Shown: piece by piece, positions 32,507 to 43,425 of the stretch
Layout of the letters: each line of letters begins with the position of its first letter
Position numbering within the stretch: position 1 is the stretch's first letter
Source of the DNA: Euphorbia lathyris
Taxonomy: Eukaryota > Streptophyta > Magnoliopsida > Malpighiales > Euphorbiaceae
Assembly (NCBI RefSeq): GCF_963576675.1
Contig: NC_088918.1
Location: 66,117,001-66,181,000, forward strand
Direction of reading: 5' to 3'
DNA length: 64,000 nucleotides
Made by a program: the position numbers and the translations under genes
Notes under the pieces: generated by a model
Told to the model about the DNA's origin: nothing
Database searches by the model: none
What the model saw: the letters and a program-made list of their open reading frames with translations, nothing else

Positions 32507-33683
32507 CAGGCCTCTAGGGGCCTGCTCGGGCGAGCTGGCCATGCCAGTTCGCCGAGCAGCGCGCCCTGCTCGGCGAGCAGACCTGCGGGAATTGGTCAAA
32601 AATCTCAATTTTGACCCCACGACTCCAGGACCGGTCCCACGACTTCCTACCTGCATAAGGACACGAAATAGGTCAAAAAGAGGGCCCGAGCTACATCTAT
32701 AAATAGAACTTTTCCATTGTAAATTAGATATCTTTGATCTTTGTAATTTTCTTAGCTTTCACCTTGAGAAATCCTCTCCACCTCCTCCATATCCTTCAAA
32801 CCTCCATTGAAGACACCTCTAAAGATCCGCTCACCGAGGATTGCTCAAGCTCCATCCTTAAGCCCTAGGAAGACGCCTGCATTGGTAGACAGGTTCCCTG
32901 AAAGGGATTTTTCTTCTTTTATATTCTGTCTAGCCTTTGATCCATGTTATGAATCCTAAGCTCATTGTATCTTCGTGACAATACTTTTCATCTGTGATAT
33001 ATATTATAGTTTTGTTTATTCAATTGTTTTATTGCTTTAATCTTTGTCTTACGCTTTGTCTGATTGGTTTAACTCATTCGATAATCCCAAAATTAAGTTG
33101 GCACATATTGCTAGCTGAATCTGACCTAGTCAGTGCTTATAGGATTGACTACCCTATAGAAGATTAAGCCCAAATTATTGAGCCTTAGAGCTAGTTTCGG
33201 CCTTACAAGGGAATCATGAACTAGGGACCTTAGGAGGATAGGTAGGGTTAATCGCCTCGAACATAAGTGACTTCGATTAGGTTTTAATTCCGTTGTCTAA
33301 ACAATCTATTTTCATTATCATCGTATCCCTTCATATTCCTTCGGATAATTACATTGGTAAAAGATCACCTAGGAGTAGTTTAACTTAATTAGGGGTAGAG
33401 TAACTTAATTAGGCGTAGAATAACTTAGTTAGAATTAGATAACTTAGCTAGGAGTAGTATAATTCAACCTAGGAGTAGATTAACTTAAGCAAAATCAAAC
33501 TCAAAACCCCCAAAGCCTAGATAACATCTGAAACCAAGTAGCTTGATACTTGCAGAAATAAATCATATGGACGATACCTGGACTTATCCAGAATTTTATT
33601 ACTTGATAACGACGGGGTACACTTATCCCTTAGATCGGCCTCAGCGGTGGGAACCGAACTCATAAACCGCTGAGGCCCCATCA
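32507..33683 (+). repeat. 3' LTR of the Athila-type element, second segment
   Basis: It resumes after the duplicated CCGAG with the GC-rich palindrome cluster, TATA box near 32698, the ~20-bp tandem repeat, and the terminus CCCCATCA. The first and second segments together are slightly shorter than the 5' LTR, partly because the palindrome cluster has a small deletion. Confidence 0.9.
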
Positions 33684-35636
33684 CGTATCCTTCCGGAGAT
33701 TATAAGCCAGAATCAAGGGAGTTTTGTTCCTGGCAGTCAAATGATGGACAATGTGGTTATTGCCCAGGAGGTGGTCCATTCCATGAAGATGAAGAAAGGT
33801 AGGAAAGGGATCGTGGCTCTCAAGCTGGATCTGGAGAAAGCTTATGACAGATTAAACTGGAGTTTTCTTCTGGATAGTTTAAAGGAAGCTGGTATCCCGG
33901 AGAGCTGGAGGAAATTGATTGAGGATTGCATTTCCTCTCATGTTTTCCAGGTTATGATCAATGGAGATATGTCTGATGAGTTCTCTCCCTCCAGGGGAAT
34001 CCGTCAAGGAGATCCTATGAGCCCCTTCCTTTTTGTTATTGCTATGGAAAGATTGTCGCACCTGATCCAAGAGGCTGTGAGCAAGGGGATTCTCCATCCT
34101 GTGTCCATCAACAAATATTGCCCTCCTATTACCCATTTGTTCTTCGCTGATGATGTGATGCTCTTCGTGGAAGGGAATGAGGAGCAAATTAGTATGGTGA
34201 TGGATATCCTTAATTGTTTCTGTGCTGCTTCTGGCCAGAAGATTAATATCCAAAAGTCTCGGATGCTTTGCTCTAAGAACATGGACAAAGGCATTTGTAG
34301 AAGGCTGAGTGATCTTTCCAGCATTCCCCTTACTCACTCTTTGGGTAAGTATCTTGGGGTCCCTCTCCACAGCGACAGAGTCTCCAAAGCCTCTTTTAAA
34401 GAAACTTTGGACAAAACCAATGGTTTGTGTGCTAGTTGGAAAGCTAATTCTCTTTCCCTAGCAGGTCGTCTAACTTTAATCCAGTTTGTCAATTGCGTGG
34501 CTCCTAATCATATCATGCAAGCCTGTAGACTTCCTGAGCCGGTCCTCAACGAGCTTGACAAAATTAACCGGCGTTTCCTTTGGGGAGAGTCTGGAGAAGG
34601 GAAAAAGATTCACCTGGTCCCTTGGAAGGAGGTCTGCCAGCCGAAAAGCAGGGGGGGTCTTAGTATTAGACAAGCTAAGGACAACAACAAAGTTATTTTA
34701 ATGAAGCTTCTCTAGAGAATGTGGCAATGCCCATCCTCTCTTTGGGTTCGTCTTCTCTATGGTAAGTATCGGAAAGACAAAATCTTTGGTGGCCCTAAGG
34801 AGAGAGTTGTCAGTTGTTCCTTCCTCTGGAAAGGGCTTAGCGCTGTGTTTGCAGAGTTCTGCTCGGGGGTTGGCCTGGAGGTGGGTAATGGTTAGTCCAT
34901 CAGTTTCTGGTATGATACTTAGATTGGTGACAAACCGCTTTTAGAGGTGTGTAGCTCCCCCCCCCCACATAGTAACATCCGTAACTGGAGAATTGCCGAT
35001 GTGGTGGACTCTGAGGGAGACTGGATCTGGTCAAAGTTTGATACCTTCTTTAGCCTGGAGACTCCCCTTAGAATTAGAGGAGTTAAGATTAGTAATCATG
35101 AGGAAGACAAGGATAGACATTGCTGGGCCCTGACTAACAATGGCGCTTATTCTTGCAAATCAGCCTTTGAAGCTTTTACCCCTAACAGGGCCGATCCTCT
35201 CTCGAATACTTGGAAATCCATTTGGGCCCTTAAAATCCCTTACCGTATTAGGAGTTTCCTGTGGCTGGGAGTCAAGAACATGTTGCTTACTAATTCGGAT
35301 AAGCACAGACGGCATTTGGCGGATTCAGGAGCTTGCAGTAGATGCAGAGGCCATGATGAAACTTTGTGCCATGCTCTGAGGGATTGCTCTAGGAGTAAAG
35401 AGGTGTGGAAGAAAATTCTCCCTCACCACATTCTTCCTTCCTTCATAGCCCACTCTGAGTATGACTGGTTCTCTGATGGTGTTAGTGGGAAATTAATGGC
35501 TAACATGGAGCATGGTGACATTTTCTTTGCTATCATCTGTCACCAAATTTGGAAGTGGAGGAACGAGGAGATTTTTGCTGATAAAACTATCTTTATTCCT
35601 GACTTACTTGATTTCTTCTCGAAAAAAACTCTCTAG
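33684..35636 (+). pseudogene. LINE ORF2, central part: reverse transcriptase and zinc region
   Basis: The frame continues in phase from 15736 across the inserted element. RT motifs are KLDLEKAYDRLNW, the GIRQGDPMSPFLF block, and HLFFADDVMLF with the catalytic FADD. KYLGVPLHSDRV and SWKANSLSLAGRLTLI follow. TAG codons at 34713-34715 and 34893-34895 interrupt it. The last segment carries the zf-RVT-type region (GAYSCKSAFEAF, CSRCRGHDETLCHALRDC). The enzyme would copy LINE RNA at a nicked target. Confidence 0.9.
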
Positions 35637-36213
35637 TATTACTGAGAGCTTCAAAGGGGATCCTCTTGCCAGGTCTACCCAGAAAAGAGAGGTCCACCTC
35701 GTTGGATGGAGCAGGCCAAGAGAAGGGGTGGTGAAGCTGCATACGGATGGCTCCGGCCTTAGTAATGGCAAGATTGCTGCCGGAGTAGTTCTTCGTGATG
35801 CGGGTGGCGCCTGGCTGTCTGGGTTTACCCAGAACCTGGGGATGGGTTCTTCCTTTTTGGCGGAACTTTGGGGTATTCTCTCGGGTATCAAGCTTGCCAT
35901 TAGCCTGGGTGTTAAGAGGTTATCTGTGGAGTCTAATAACATGGAGGCAATCAACAGGGTTTCTGATAACCAGGCTATTTGTCTTAACAGCCAAAATCTT
36001 ATCAAAGCTATTTTAAGGCTTCGGCCTTCCTTTGAGTTCTTAAAGTTCAGCCACATTTATAGGGAACAGAACCGGGTTGCAGATCGATTGGCGGCAGCTG
36101 GGCATGAGGGGATGTTAGGTGTTTCTACCCTTTCTGATCCTCCCATCTTTCTTCCGTCTCTTCTTTTAGAGGATAGGATTGGGGTTAGCCTTCCTAGGCT
36201 GATCCCGGGTTAG
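35625..36213 (+). pseudogene. LINE ORF2, C-terminal RNase H domain
   Basis: A frameshift at the A7 run near 35625 moves the reading to another phase. The RNase H fold is visible: VKLHTDGSG (first Asp), AELWGILSGIKLA (Glu), VESNNMEAI and REQNRVADRLAAAGHE (last Asp). In VESNN the residue that is usually the catalytic Asp (ESD) is Asn, so the domain was probably inactive even without the other lesions. It ends at 36213, with a short UTR and A9 tail after it. Confidence 0.85.
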
Positions 36214-36380
36214 TTTTCTTTGTTTGTTTGTTTTCCTTTCCTGTTTCTACCAAAAAAAAAGTTAATTGAACTTGGAAATTCATTGTATTTATGTTAAAAA
36301 TATTCAATGTATCATAGTTAATGAATTACTATATAAATTTATATGGAGTGTTGTTTCAAACCATACCAAAAATAGGCTTC

Positions 36381-36795
36381 TCATGAATCCGTCATAACGA
36401 ATTTAGAGGAAGCAAACACTGAAGACATTTATGAACTTGAGGGAATGATTGGTCAGCTTGGTTACCGCAATCCAATGGATGTCAATCAAATATTGGATTA
36501 TCCAAGTGAAAACAATGAATGTTCACAAGTCCAAAGTTTAGAAGAAATTGTGTCGAGCGTTATGCAAAATTCAATTGAGGATGAAGCTGATGATGATTCA
36601 GTACCTTTGAAACCAGTCACAAGAAATGAAGCAATTATAGCATCATCCACTCTTTACAATTGTTTGTTACAATTTGACAAGAATACCCCGGAACTTTTGA
36701 ATGCATTGAGAATGGTTAGAGATGAAATTCAACTAGATTTAAATTTCAAGAACAAACAAAATACTATAGATTCATATTTTGCTAAATTATCCTAA
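36381..36795 (+). pseudogene. Pogo-like transposase, C-terminal fragment with PIP-box
   Basis: The frame is open from about 36381 and reads VITNLEEANTEDIYELEGMI, then an acidic region and a helix (TPELLNALRMVRDEIQLDL), ending KKxx-type with QNTIDSYF near the C-terminus. This organisation matches the tail of plant pogo/Tigger transposases. The DNA-binding and DDE catalytic parts are absent. QxxIxxYF (36757-36780) fits the PCNA-binding PIP-box known from Drosophila Pogo. Terminal repeats of the Emigrant type at 11767 and 37016 support the assignment. Confidence 0.65.
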
Positions 36796-37018
36796 GTATA
36801 TATATCTATATATATTTCGCATATGTATTTGAGAAATTATTAATTTATAAAGGTAATAATACAATGTATTTATAAAGGGTTATTCTAGAAAATTATTATC
36901 TTATTAATTTATTAAAATTGATCACTTTTTGAACTAGCCCAAGTCGGGACTAGAAGAAATTATTATTTTAAAGAGTTTATTAATTTATCGAGTATTAATT
37001 TATAGAGGCTTTATTGTA

Positions 37019-37853
37019 GTTTTATTTCACAATCTTTTAAAACAGCCATTTTATTTTAACAAGTTGTTTTATTTGCTCGGTAGTTCTTAGAGGACGATAT
37101 TCTGTTTCTGTTTGCACCATAAATAATTTTTTGGCTTTATATAATTTTTAAATACATTAATTGGTCTAAATTACGTCTAAGTAGTTTTTTCAACGATCAA
37201 TATCAAGGAAAAACTATTTTCTAGGTGAACCTCAAGAGAGATCTAAGGTAAATCAATGGGTAATCAAAAGGTCATTTGAGATTTTTAATGTGTATTTTGT
37301 GAGCCGATTAAGAAACAGGAAAATTAAAAAGTGTCGGAATCAATCCATCGTGGAAGTCAAAGTGAAGCAGTTACTGAAGACATGATATGAATGTGGAGAA
37401 TGTGAATGGTGAAAACAACATGAAGTTACTCCCAATATCTATAAAACGGAGAAATCGCGATAGAAAGGACACAACTCAACACACTCAAACAACACTCTAG
37501 CAAATTATCCATAGAGAATTCTCAGTGCAATTTTTTCCTTTTCAATTTTATTTCTCAATCTGTAGATATTCAGTTTAATTTCAATCCAATCGCATCATTT
37601 CCTTTCAATTTATTTTATTTTGTTCTTCAATTACTTCTTAGAATGATATCGTTTTGATCATTAGATCCTCGGGAAATTTCAAAATCTCTTTTATTTCTAA
37701 CAGTCATTTGATTTTAGAAGTCAGTAAACTCACTCAGTTTACTTTCACAGTTCGAGAATACTATAATTTTCTGGCACGTCCGCATTTCCACCAAAGAGTC
37801 AAACAATTTCTTAACTTTTTTTTATATATTAACGAGCCTAATTTACTTGCTAG
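37019..37853 (+). other. Possible LTR and leader of an unidentified retrotransposon
   Basis: A TATA-like sequence (ATCTATAAAACGG at about 37438) is followed by CACAACTCAACACACTC and poly-T stretches, as in many plant LTRs. TGGCACGTCCG near 37769 faintly resembles a primer-binding site. No second LTR was found. Otherwise nothing recognisable. Confidence 0.3.
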
Positions 37854-38986
37854 TAGGGACGGAGCCAAGGGGTAGGGGAGGGTCTCCCGACCCTCCGGCA
37901 TGCCGGAAAACACCACTAGGGGTGTTTTCCACCCCTAGATAGGTGGTTTTCTGCCGTGGCCGGAGCCCCTTCGGCCATGGCAGAGGTTGAAGAAGAGGGG
38001 AAGAACTCTTCTTCTTCTGGGCGTGATATAACCTAGTGGATGGAAGGGCAATTTCGCCCTTTCCATCCCTTATTGTTTTTAAATAAAAATGGACAAAACG
38101 ACATCGTTTTGTCCATTCTCATTTAAAAAAAATAAGGGATGGAAAGGGCAACCCTTTCCATCCATTTTTTTAGAATTCCCTTTTCATCCCTGAACTTAAA
38201 TAAGAGAGGTTGTTCTCTTTTTTCTTTTTCTTCCGCATAATGAGAAAGGAAAAGAATAGGTTATGGTTTGATTTGGGAAAAATTTCCCAAATCACTTCAT
38301 ACTTTGTTTAAAATTTCAATTACTCAATTATTTTCTATTCTCACTCAATTTAACTTTCAACTTTCTCCAAGTAAGTTTTTTATTTTTCATTCTTTATTTT
38401 ATTTCTAGGTTTAGGTATATGATTTCTAAATTAGGGGTTGCTAAATTATGGATTATTAATATGTTGTTTACTTAGTAATTGCAATTAATTTAGAAATTTT
38501 TAATTTATGGTTTAATTTATAGAATCTAATTTAGGGATTCCTATTTTAGGGTTGAATTATTTCTAATTTAGGGTATAATTTAGATATTTCTATTTACTTT
38601 AATTTAAATTATGATATTTATGTGTTTTGATTAAATTGAATTGATAATATATGAAATTTTAGGGGTTTTCATTAAATTGAATTGATAATGTGATAAGGTT
38701 TTAAGAATCTTGATTAAATTGAATTGGTGAATTAAATTGGATTGAATTGTATTTAATTGGTGATATTTAGGAATTTTGATTGAATTGGATTGTTGATGTT
38801 TAGGTATTTTTTAGATTTTAGTTCAATCGATTACTAGTGAATAATGAATATATCGAAAAAAAATTTCAAAACAACTTTTGTATATAAATACATTTGCAAT
38901 AGGAATCAAATATTTGAATCGTTGTACGAATTTTTTTTTCTACGTACAATGAGCCCCCCGAAGTTTCGGTCCTGACTCCGCCCCTG
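37854..38986. mobile_element. hAT-type non-autonomous element, 1133 bp, 8-bp target duplication
   Basis: Ends are TAGGGACGGAG and CTCCGCCCCTG, a classic plant hAT end pattern. CTTGCTAG flanks it at 37846-37853 and 38987-38994. Inside are strong palindromes: GGATGGAAAGGGCAA-type arms at 38037-38165 with a perfect core pairing ACAAAACGA and TCGTTTTGT. No transposase. Confidence 0.8.
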
Positions 38987-39072
38987 CTTGCTAGTATTGT
39001 TCAGATAAAATCTCTCCGCTTCTCGTATTTCCATGACCTCTAAAGGTACTAATAATTATTCCATAATCGTCA

Positions 39073-39267
39073 TTGACAACTATTCTTATGCTTCCTCTTC
39101 TTGAATTTGAGTTGAAATATCAGGCAATTGAGTTGGAGAAAGCCCTCTCTAAGGCTAACGAAATGGCCGAAAGGACTTCAAATGCTCAAGCACAGTTCGA
39201 TTCTGAACAGAAATCTAAGTCTCTCCTCTCCATACAAAAACAAAATGAAGAGCTTAGAAGCTTTTAG
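39073..39267 (+). other. Small coiled-coil-like reading frame, unassigned
   Basis: 64 codons rich in Glu, Lys, Ala and Ser (ELEKALSKANEMAERTSN, then SIQKQNEELRSF), with heptad-like spacing. It follows the possible LTR at 37019-37853 once the hAT insertion is removed, so it may be the start of a decayed gag. It could equally be a scrap of a cellular coiled-coil gene. Confidence 0.25.
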
Positions 39268-39344
39268 AGATAGAGAAGGCAGGGGCTAATCTTTAGGCCG
39301 GGTTCAGGTAAAGAATAAAATGCTCGATTAGCGCGTAAATTTTA

Positions 39345-41780
39345 CTTTTTTCTAAAATTTTGGATTGAAAAAATATACATAGATATCTTTTTAGGTATCA
39401 TTAATATTCCAAGGCTCAATGCACAGCTTTTTCTTGAATCAATAAAAAAGATTATTACTAAATACATTTCCAATAATGAATCAAATCAAAAAAAAATTGA
39501 AAAAACAAATCAAAAAAAATTTCACTTTATTTCGATTATAAAAAAGTCAAGAGATATTGCTGTTATTAATAATAATTCACAGATTTTTTGTGACATAGCT
39601 TTCTTATCACAAGCGTATGTATTTTACAAATTATCACAAACCCAAATTCTTAACTTATATAAGTTAAGATCGATCTTTCGATACCATAACCTTTTTCTTA
39701 AGAAGGAAATAAAAGATTATTTTAGAGCCCAAGGATTATTTAATCCGGAATTAAAAGAAAAAAATTTTCGAAAGTCTTTTTCTTTAATCAATCAATGGAA
39801 AAATTGGTTAAGAAGTCATTATCAATATAAATACGATTTATCTCAGCTTAGATGGTCTAGATTAATACCACAAAAATGGCGAAATGGAATCTCTCACCAC
39901 CATATGGTTGAAAAGAAAAAATTAAGCAAATGGAATTTACATGAACAAGACCAATTAATTCATTATGAAAAAAAAAAGGATTTTGAGGCAGACTTATTTG
40001 CGAATCAAAAAGAGAATTTTAAAAAACACTCTAGATATAATCTTTTATCATATAAATCTATTAATTATGAAAAAAAGACGGACTTCTTTATTTCCGAATC
40101 ACCAACTACTCAAGAAGAGATTCTTTATAATTCCAACACAAATACAAGAAAATTATTTGACATCTTAGAAGGTATTCCTATCAATAATTATCTAGCGGAA
40201 GATGATATTATCGATATAGAGAAAAGCCCAGATAGAAAATATTTTGATTGGCGAATTATCAATTTTTGTCTTAGAAAGAGGGTCGATATTGAGTCTTGGA
40301 TCGATACCACCGGAAGCAACGATAAAAAAAAGACTAAGACTACAACTGATAAATATCAAATAATTGATAAAATTGATAAGAAAAAAATTGCTTTTCTTAC
40401 AATTTACCAAGATCAAGAAATAAATTCATCCAATAAAACCCCCCCTTTTTTTGATTGGATGGGAATGAATGAAGAAATAAAAACGAGTCTCATATCGAAT
40501 TTTGAACTTTGGTTCTTTCGAAAATTTGTGATACTTTACAACACATATAAGAGAAAACCATGGACAATACCCATTCAATTTCTTCTTTTAAATTTTCATA
40601 GAAATGAAAATATTAGTAAAAATAAGAAAATTAATGGGAATAAAAGAGGCGACCTTTTTATATCTATACCATCGAATGAAAAAAAAATTATTGAATTAGA
40701 GAATCGAAATCACGAAGAAAAAGAATCTGACGACCAAATGGACTTTGGAGCAGTTTTCACAAATGAAGAAAAAGATATTGAAGAAGATTATATGGGATTC
40801 GATATGAAAAAATATATAAATAAAAAGCAAAACAAAAGTCATACAGAAGTAGAGCTTGATTTCTTCCTAAAAGAGTATTTATGTTTTCAATTAAGATGGA
40901 CTGGTTCTTTAAATCAAAAAATAATTGATAATATCAAAGCATATTCTTTCCTGCTTAGACTGACAAATCCCCGAGAAATTATTATATCTTCTATTCAAAG
41001 GCAAGAAATAAATCTGAATATTATGATGGTTCAGAAAGATGTAACTCTTACAGAATTGATGAAAAAGAGAATATTGATTATCGAACCTGTCCGTCTGTCG
41101 GTAAAACCTGATGGACAATTTATTTTGTATCAAATGGTGGGTATCTTATTAGTTCATAAGAACAACGAACAAATTAATAAAAAATATAGAGAAAAAATCT
41201 ATGTTGATAAAAATAATTTTACCGAATCTATTGAAAGACATCACAATATAATTGGAAATAGAGAAAAAAATGATTATGATTTACTTGTTCCTGAAACTAT
41301 TTTATCCCCTAAACGTCGTAGAGAATTAAGAATTCGAATTTCTTTCAATTTACAAATTGAAAACGATATTCATATAAATACAGAAATTGTCAATGGGAAT
41401 AACATAAAAAAAGGCAGTCCCATTTTGGATAAAAGAAAACATTTTTGGAGAGAAAAAAAAAAACTAATTAAATTGCAATTTTTTCTGTGGCCCAATTTTC
41501 GATTAGAGGATTTAGCTTGTATGAATCGCTATTGGTTCGATACTAATAATGGAAGTAGGTTCAGTATGGTAAGGATATATATATATCCGCGCTTGAAATT
41601 TTAGTAAGGGTTATTTTTTCATATATATATCCTAGCATATTTGGTCTAGTATATGAAAAGAAGGAGATAGACGCCTTATTCTTTTACACTCCATATTTCA
41701 TTCTGGTACATAGAATTCAATCATGTATCAATTAGATCTAGAAATGAATCAATGGCATTTTTTTTTTTGTTCCATCCAAG
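39345..41780 (+). other. Nuclear plastid DNA insertion (NUPT): ycf1 3' half and downstream spacer
   Basis: About 2.4 kb reads as plastid DNA: the ycf1 C-terminal coding region without any break, then the AT-rich spacer that in plastomes leads toward rps15. The flanks are nuclear transposon DNA. Both junctions are approximate: the left is near CTTTTTTCTAAAATTTTGG, the right shortly after the T10 run near 41770. A true plastid contig is excluded by the neighbours, barring misassembly. Confidence 0.85.
39347..41604 (+). pseudogene. ycf1: Plastid-derived ycf1 (TIC214) C-terminal half
   Basis: An open frame of about 750 codons begins upstream of the first Met (39904) with [15 protein letters not shown] and ends at TAG 41604. 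Landmarks are [33 protein letters not shown] and [22 protein letters not shown] near the end, all typical of Ycf1. In plastids this protein is Tic214 of the inner-envelope translocon, about 1,800-1,900 residues. Here the N-terminal membrane half is missing and no nuclear promoter or transit peptide is seen, so it is a non-functional copy. Lack of stops or frameshifts points to a recent transfer. Confidence 0.88.
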
Positions 41781-42195
41781 TTAATGTCATCCAATCTAAT
41801 AAAGATAACTAGTAAGTGTTTTAATAATAATAAAAATTATTATTGAGTTTTAATTAAGAGTTTAAATTTTTAGTTTAATATTAATAACTAACCAGCTAAA
41901 TATAACCCCTAACAACAACTATAACAACAAAAGTTGAACTAAAAAGTTCTCAAATATCCGAGCAATGGTCTTTCTCTAAAATGGGATAGATTTAGATCCG
42001 TTTGACAAACCATTTAATGACTTAAATTAAAATATTAATCACTTTATTTAATTTAAAGATGTTTAATAACTATTATTTCTCCATCACTTAAATTATTAAA
42101 CTAAGTTAAAAATGACTTGTTTATAGAGTTAAAATATTTAACTTAAAATTTTAAATTAAATTTGTTATAATATTCATTACTTATTTTTATATTTA
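41781..42195. other. AT-rich spacer
   Basis: TAA-rich and ATT-rich sequence with no gene seen. Confidence 0.45.
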
Positions 42196-42603
42196 GGCCT
42201 AATATATAAATAACCCCCTGAATTTTTTCAAATATTGCAACTGCCTCCTCTAACTTTCAATTGTAACAACTTACCCCTTAAACTTGTCCAATTGTAAAAT
42301 ATAATCCCAAATTGGAAATTTTTTTACCCCGTACTTGAAGCAACCGTAGAAACGTTTTCCCGGATTCGTATCACGTCAAAGATCTGATTATCACACTCCA
42401 CGAACGTTGCAGCTTTTGTATTTCACGTGTTTCTTCAATTGCAGTCCATGTCAGCAATTTAGGGTTATGTTTTATAATTGGACAAGTTTAATGGGTTATA
42501 TTTTACAAATGGACAAGTTTGAAGGGTAAGTTGTTACAATTGAAATTTCAGGGGGAAATTGCAACATTTGGACAAGTTCAAGAGGTTATTTGTGAATTAG
42601 GCC
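42196..42603. mobile_element. Mutator-like MITE, 408 bp, perfect 9-bp target duplication
   Basis: Ends are GGCCTAATATATAAATAACC and its inverse, with arms of about 110 bp sharing TCAATTGTAACAACTTACCC. TTATATTTA flanks it at 42187-42195 and 42604-42612. Confidence 0.88.
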
Positions 42604-42612
42604 TTATATTTA

Positions 42613-42851
42613 TCTCCGATCCTAATTGTTCTAGCAAAATGTTGGACTAACCTTACCTCCTTTCCTAGCCCATTTACTCAACCCAAATCCACTTCTATAA
42701 CCCGGGTCTTTAGAATACCCTTTTTGGCTCTTATACCCCTTCATTCATTAGGGCTAACTTTTATTTTTTCCAAGTCATTCTCCCTTCTGCTGTCTTCTTT
42801 TCTCTCGCCAGTTCTTGCCGCCGTGATTCCTTCAATGTCCGCAACTAGACT
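42613..42851 (+). other. Short unique-looking region left of the Harbinger element
   Basis: It is pyrimidine-rich (CCTTTCCTAGCCC, TCATTCTCCCTTCTGCTG) with a small frame including MSATRLEV at the insertion point. It resembles the 5' region of a cellular gene, but no family is recognisable. Confidence 0.25.
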
Positions 42852-43425
42852 TGAGGTCATCTCCAACCGTGTTCTCGATTTAGCCTACTCTATCTTCATT
42901 TTTCTCTACTCTATCTTCATTTTTCTCTACTCTATCTTTAAATATAGAGTTGCTACAGTGAAAGTTCTCCAACAATATACTCTATTTTACCCTCTCTTTA
43001 AAACTTTTATTATTATTATATTCATTTTTCACATAACAATTTTTTTTTAATAAACATAACATTTATATTCTTTATATTATTAATCAAAATATATCCATTT
43101 ATCAATTTTTATCATGTTTTATAATTTAATATTTTTATTTTAAACTAAATAATTAAATGATAATTATTAAAATCAATAATTAATAATCCAATTAATTATT
43201 ATTATTATTAGTTTGAAATATAATTTTATAAAATTTGAAAAAATATAATATTTAACACGAACAAAGAAATACATTAAAAAAATTAAAACATTGCAATAAC
43301 ACTAAAGAGAAATTACATTAAAAAAACTAAAACAATAAAAAACACTAAAGGAAAGTACATTAAAAAAAGTAAAACATTTCAAAAACAATAAACATTACAA
43401 CATTAATGAAAAAACAAAGAAGTAA

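Larger units (their letters stand above)
15737..33683 (+). mobile_element. Athila-type Ty3-gypsy retrotransposon without pol, 17.9 kb with insertions
   Basis: TGATAGGGG at 15737 and CCCCATCA ending at 33683 are flanked by CGTAT (15732-15736 and 33684-33688). The order is 5' LTR, tRNA-Asp-type primer-binding site, gag (18016-19461), an ATHILA ORF-like gene (20455-21662), 3' leader with a hairpin, and 3' LTR. No protease, RT or integrase was found between gag and the second gene, so it is non-autonomous. Removing the solo LTR (22358-25272) and the 5.9-kb element (26565-32501) leaves about 9 kb. Confidence 0.88.
11985..36260 (+). mobile_element. L1-type LINE, split in ORF2 by an Athila-type retrotransposon
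   Basis: Two open reading frames in L1 order: ORF1 (12010-14124) with a CCHC knuckle, and ORF2 (14158-15736 then 33684-36213) with endonuclease, RT, a C-terminal zinc region and RNase H. It ends with A9 at 36252-36260. The 5' limit is approximate; it is placed where AT-rich pogo sequence gives way to GC-rich coding sequence. I found no convincing target duplication. Several stops and two homopolymer frameshifts show that it is inactive. Confidence 0.85.
11767..37016 (+). mobile_element. Pogo/Emigrant-type DNA transposon, split by a 24-kb nested insertion
   Basis: The left end CAATAAAATCTCTATAAATTAATA and the right end read backwards (CAATAAAGCCTCTATAAATTAAT) are terminal inverted repeats of the plant Emigrant/Lemi1 type. 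Each is flanked by TA (11765-11766 and 37017-37018), the target of the Tc1/mariner-pogo group. The pogo parts are about 11767-11985 and 36261-37016; the latter encodes a transposase C-terminus. Everything between belongs to an inserted LINE and its own insertions. The N-terminal transposase region is missing, so the element was already an internal-deletion derivative or lost sequence at LINE insertion. Confidence 0.75.

Noticed and set aside
33879..34370. 163-codon minus-strand frame
   Set aside because: Shadow of LINE reverse transcriptase with the FADD motif on the plus strand.
12000..36260. Two independent LINE insertions (12-15.7 kb and 33.7-36.2 kb)
   Set aside because: The RT frame continues in phase across matching CGTAT duplications, so it is one LINE split by a later element.
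39345..41780. Functional nuclear gene for Tic214
   Set aside because: Only the C-terminal half is present, with no transit peptide, nuclear promoter or upstream membrane region; a passive plastid insertion is simpler.
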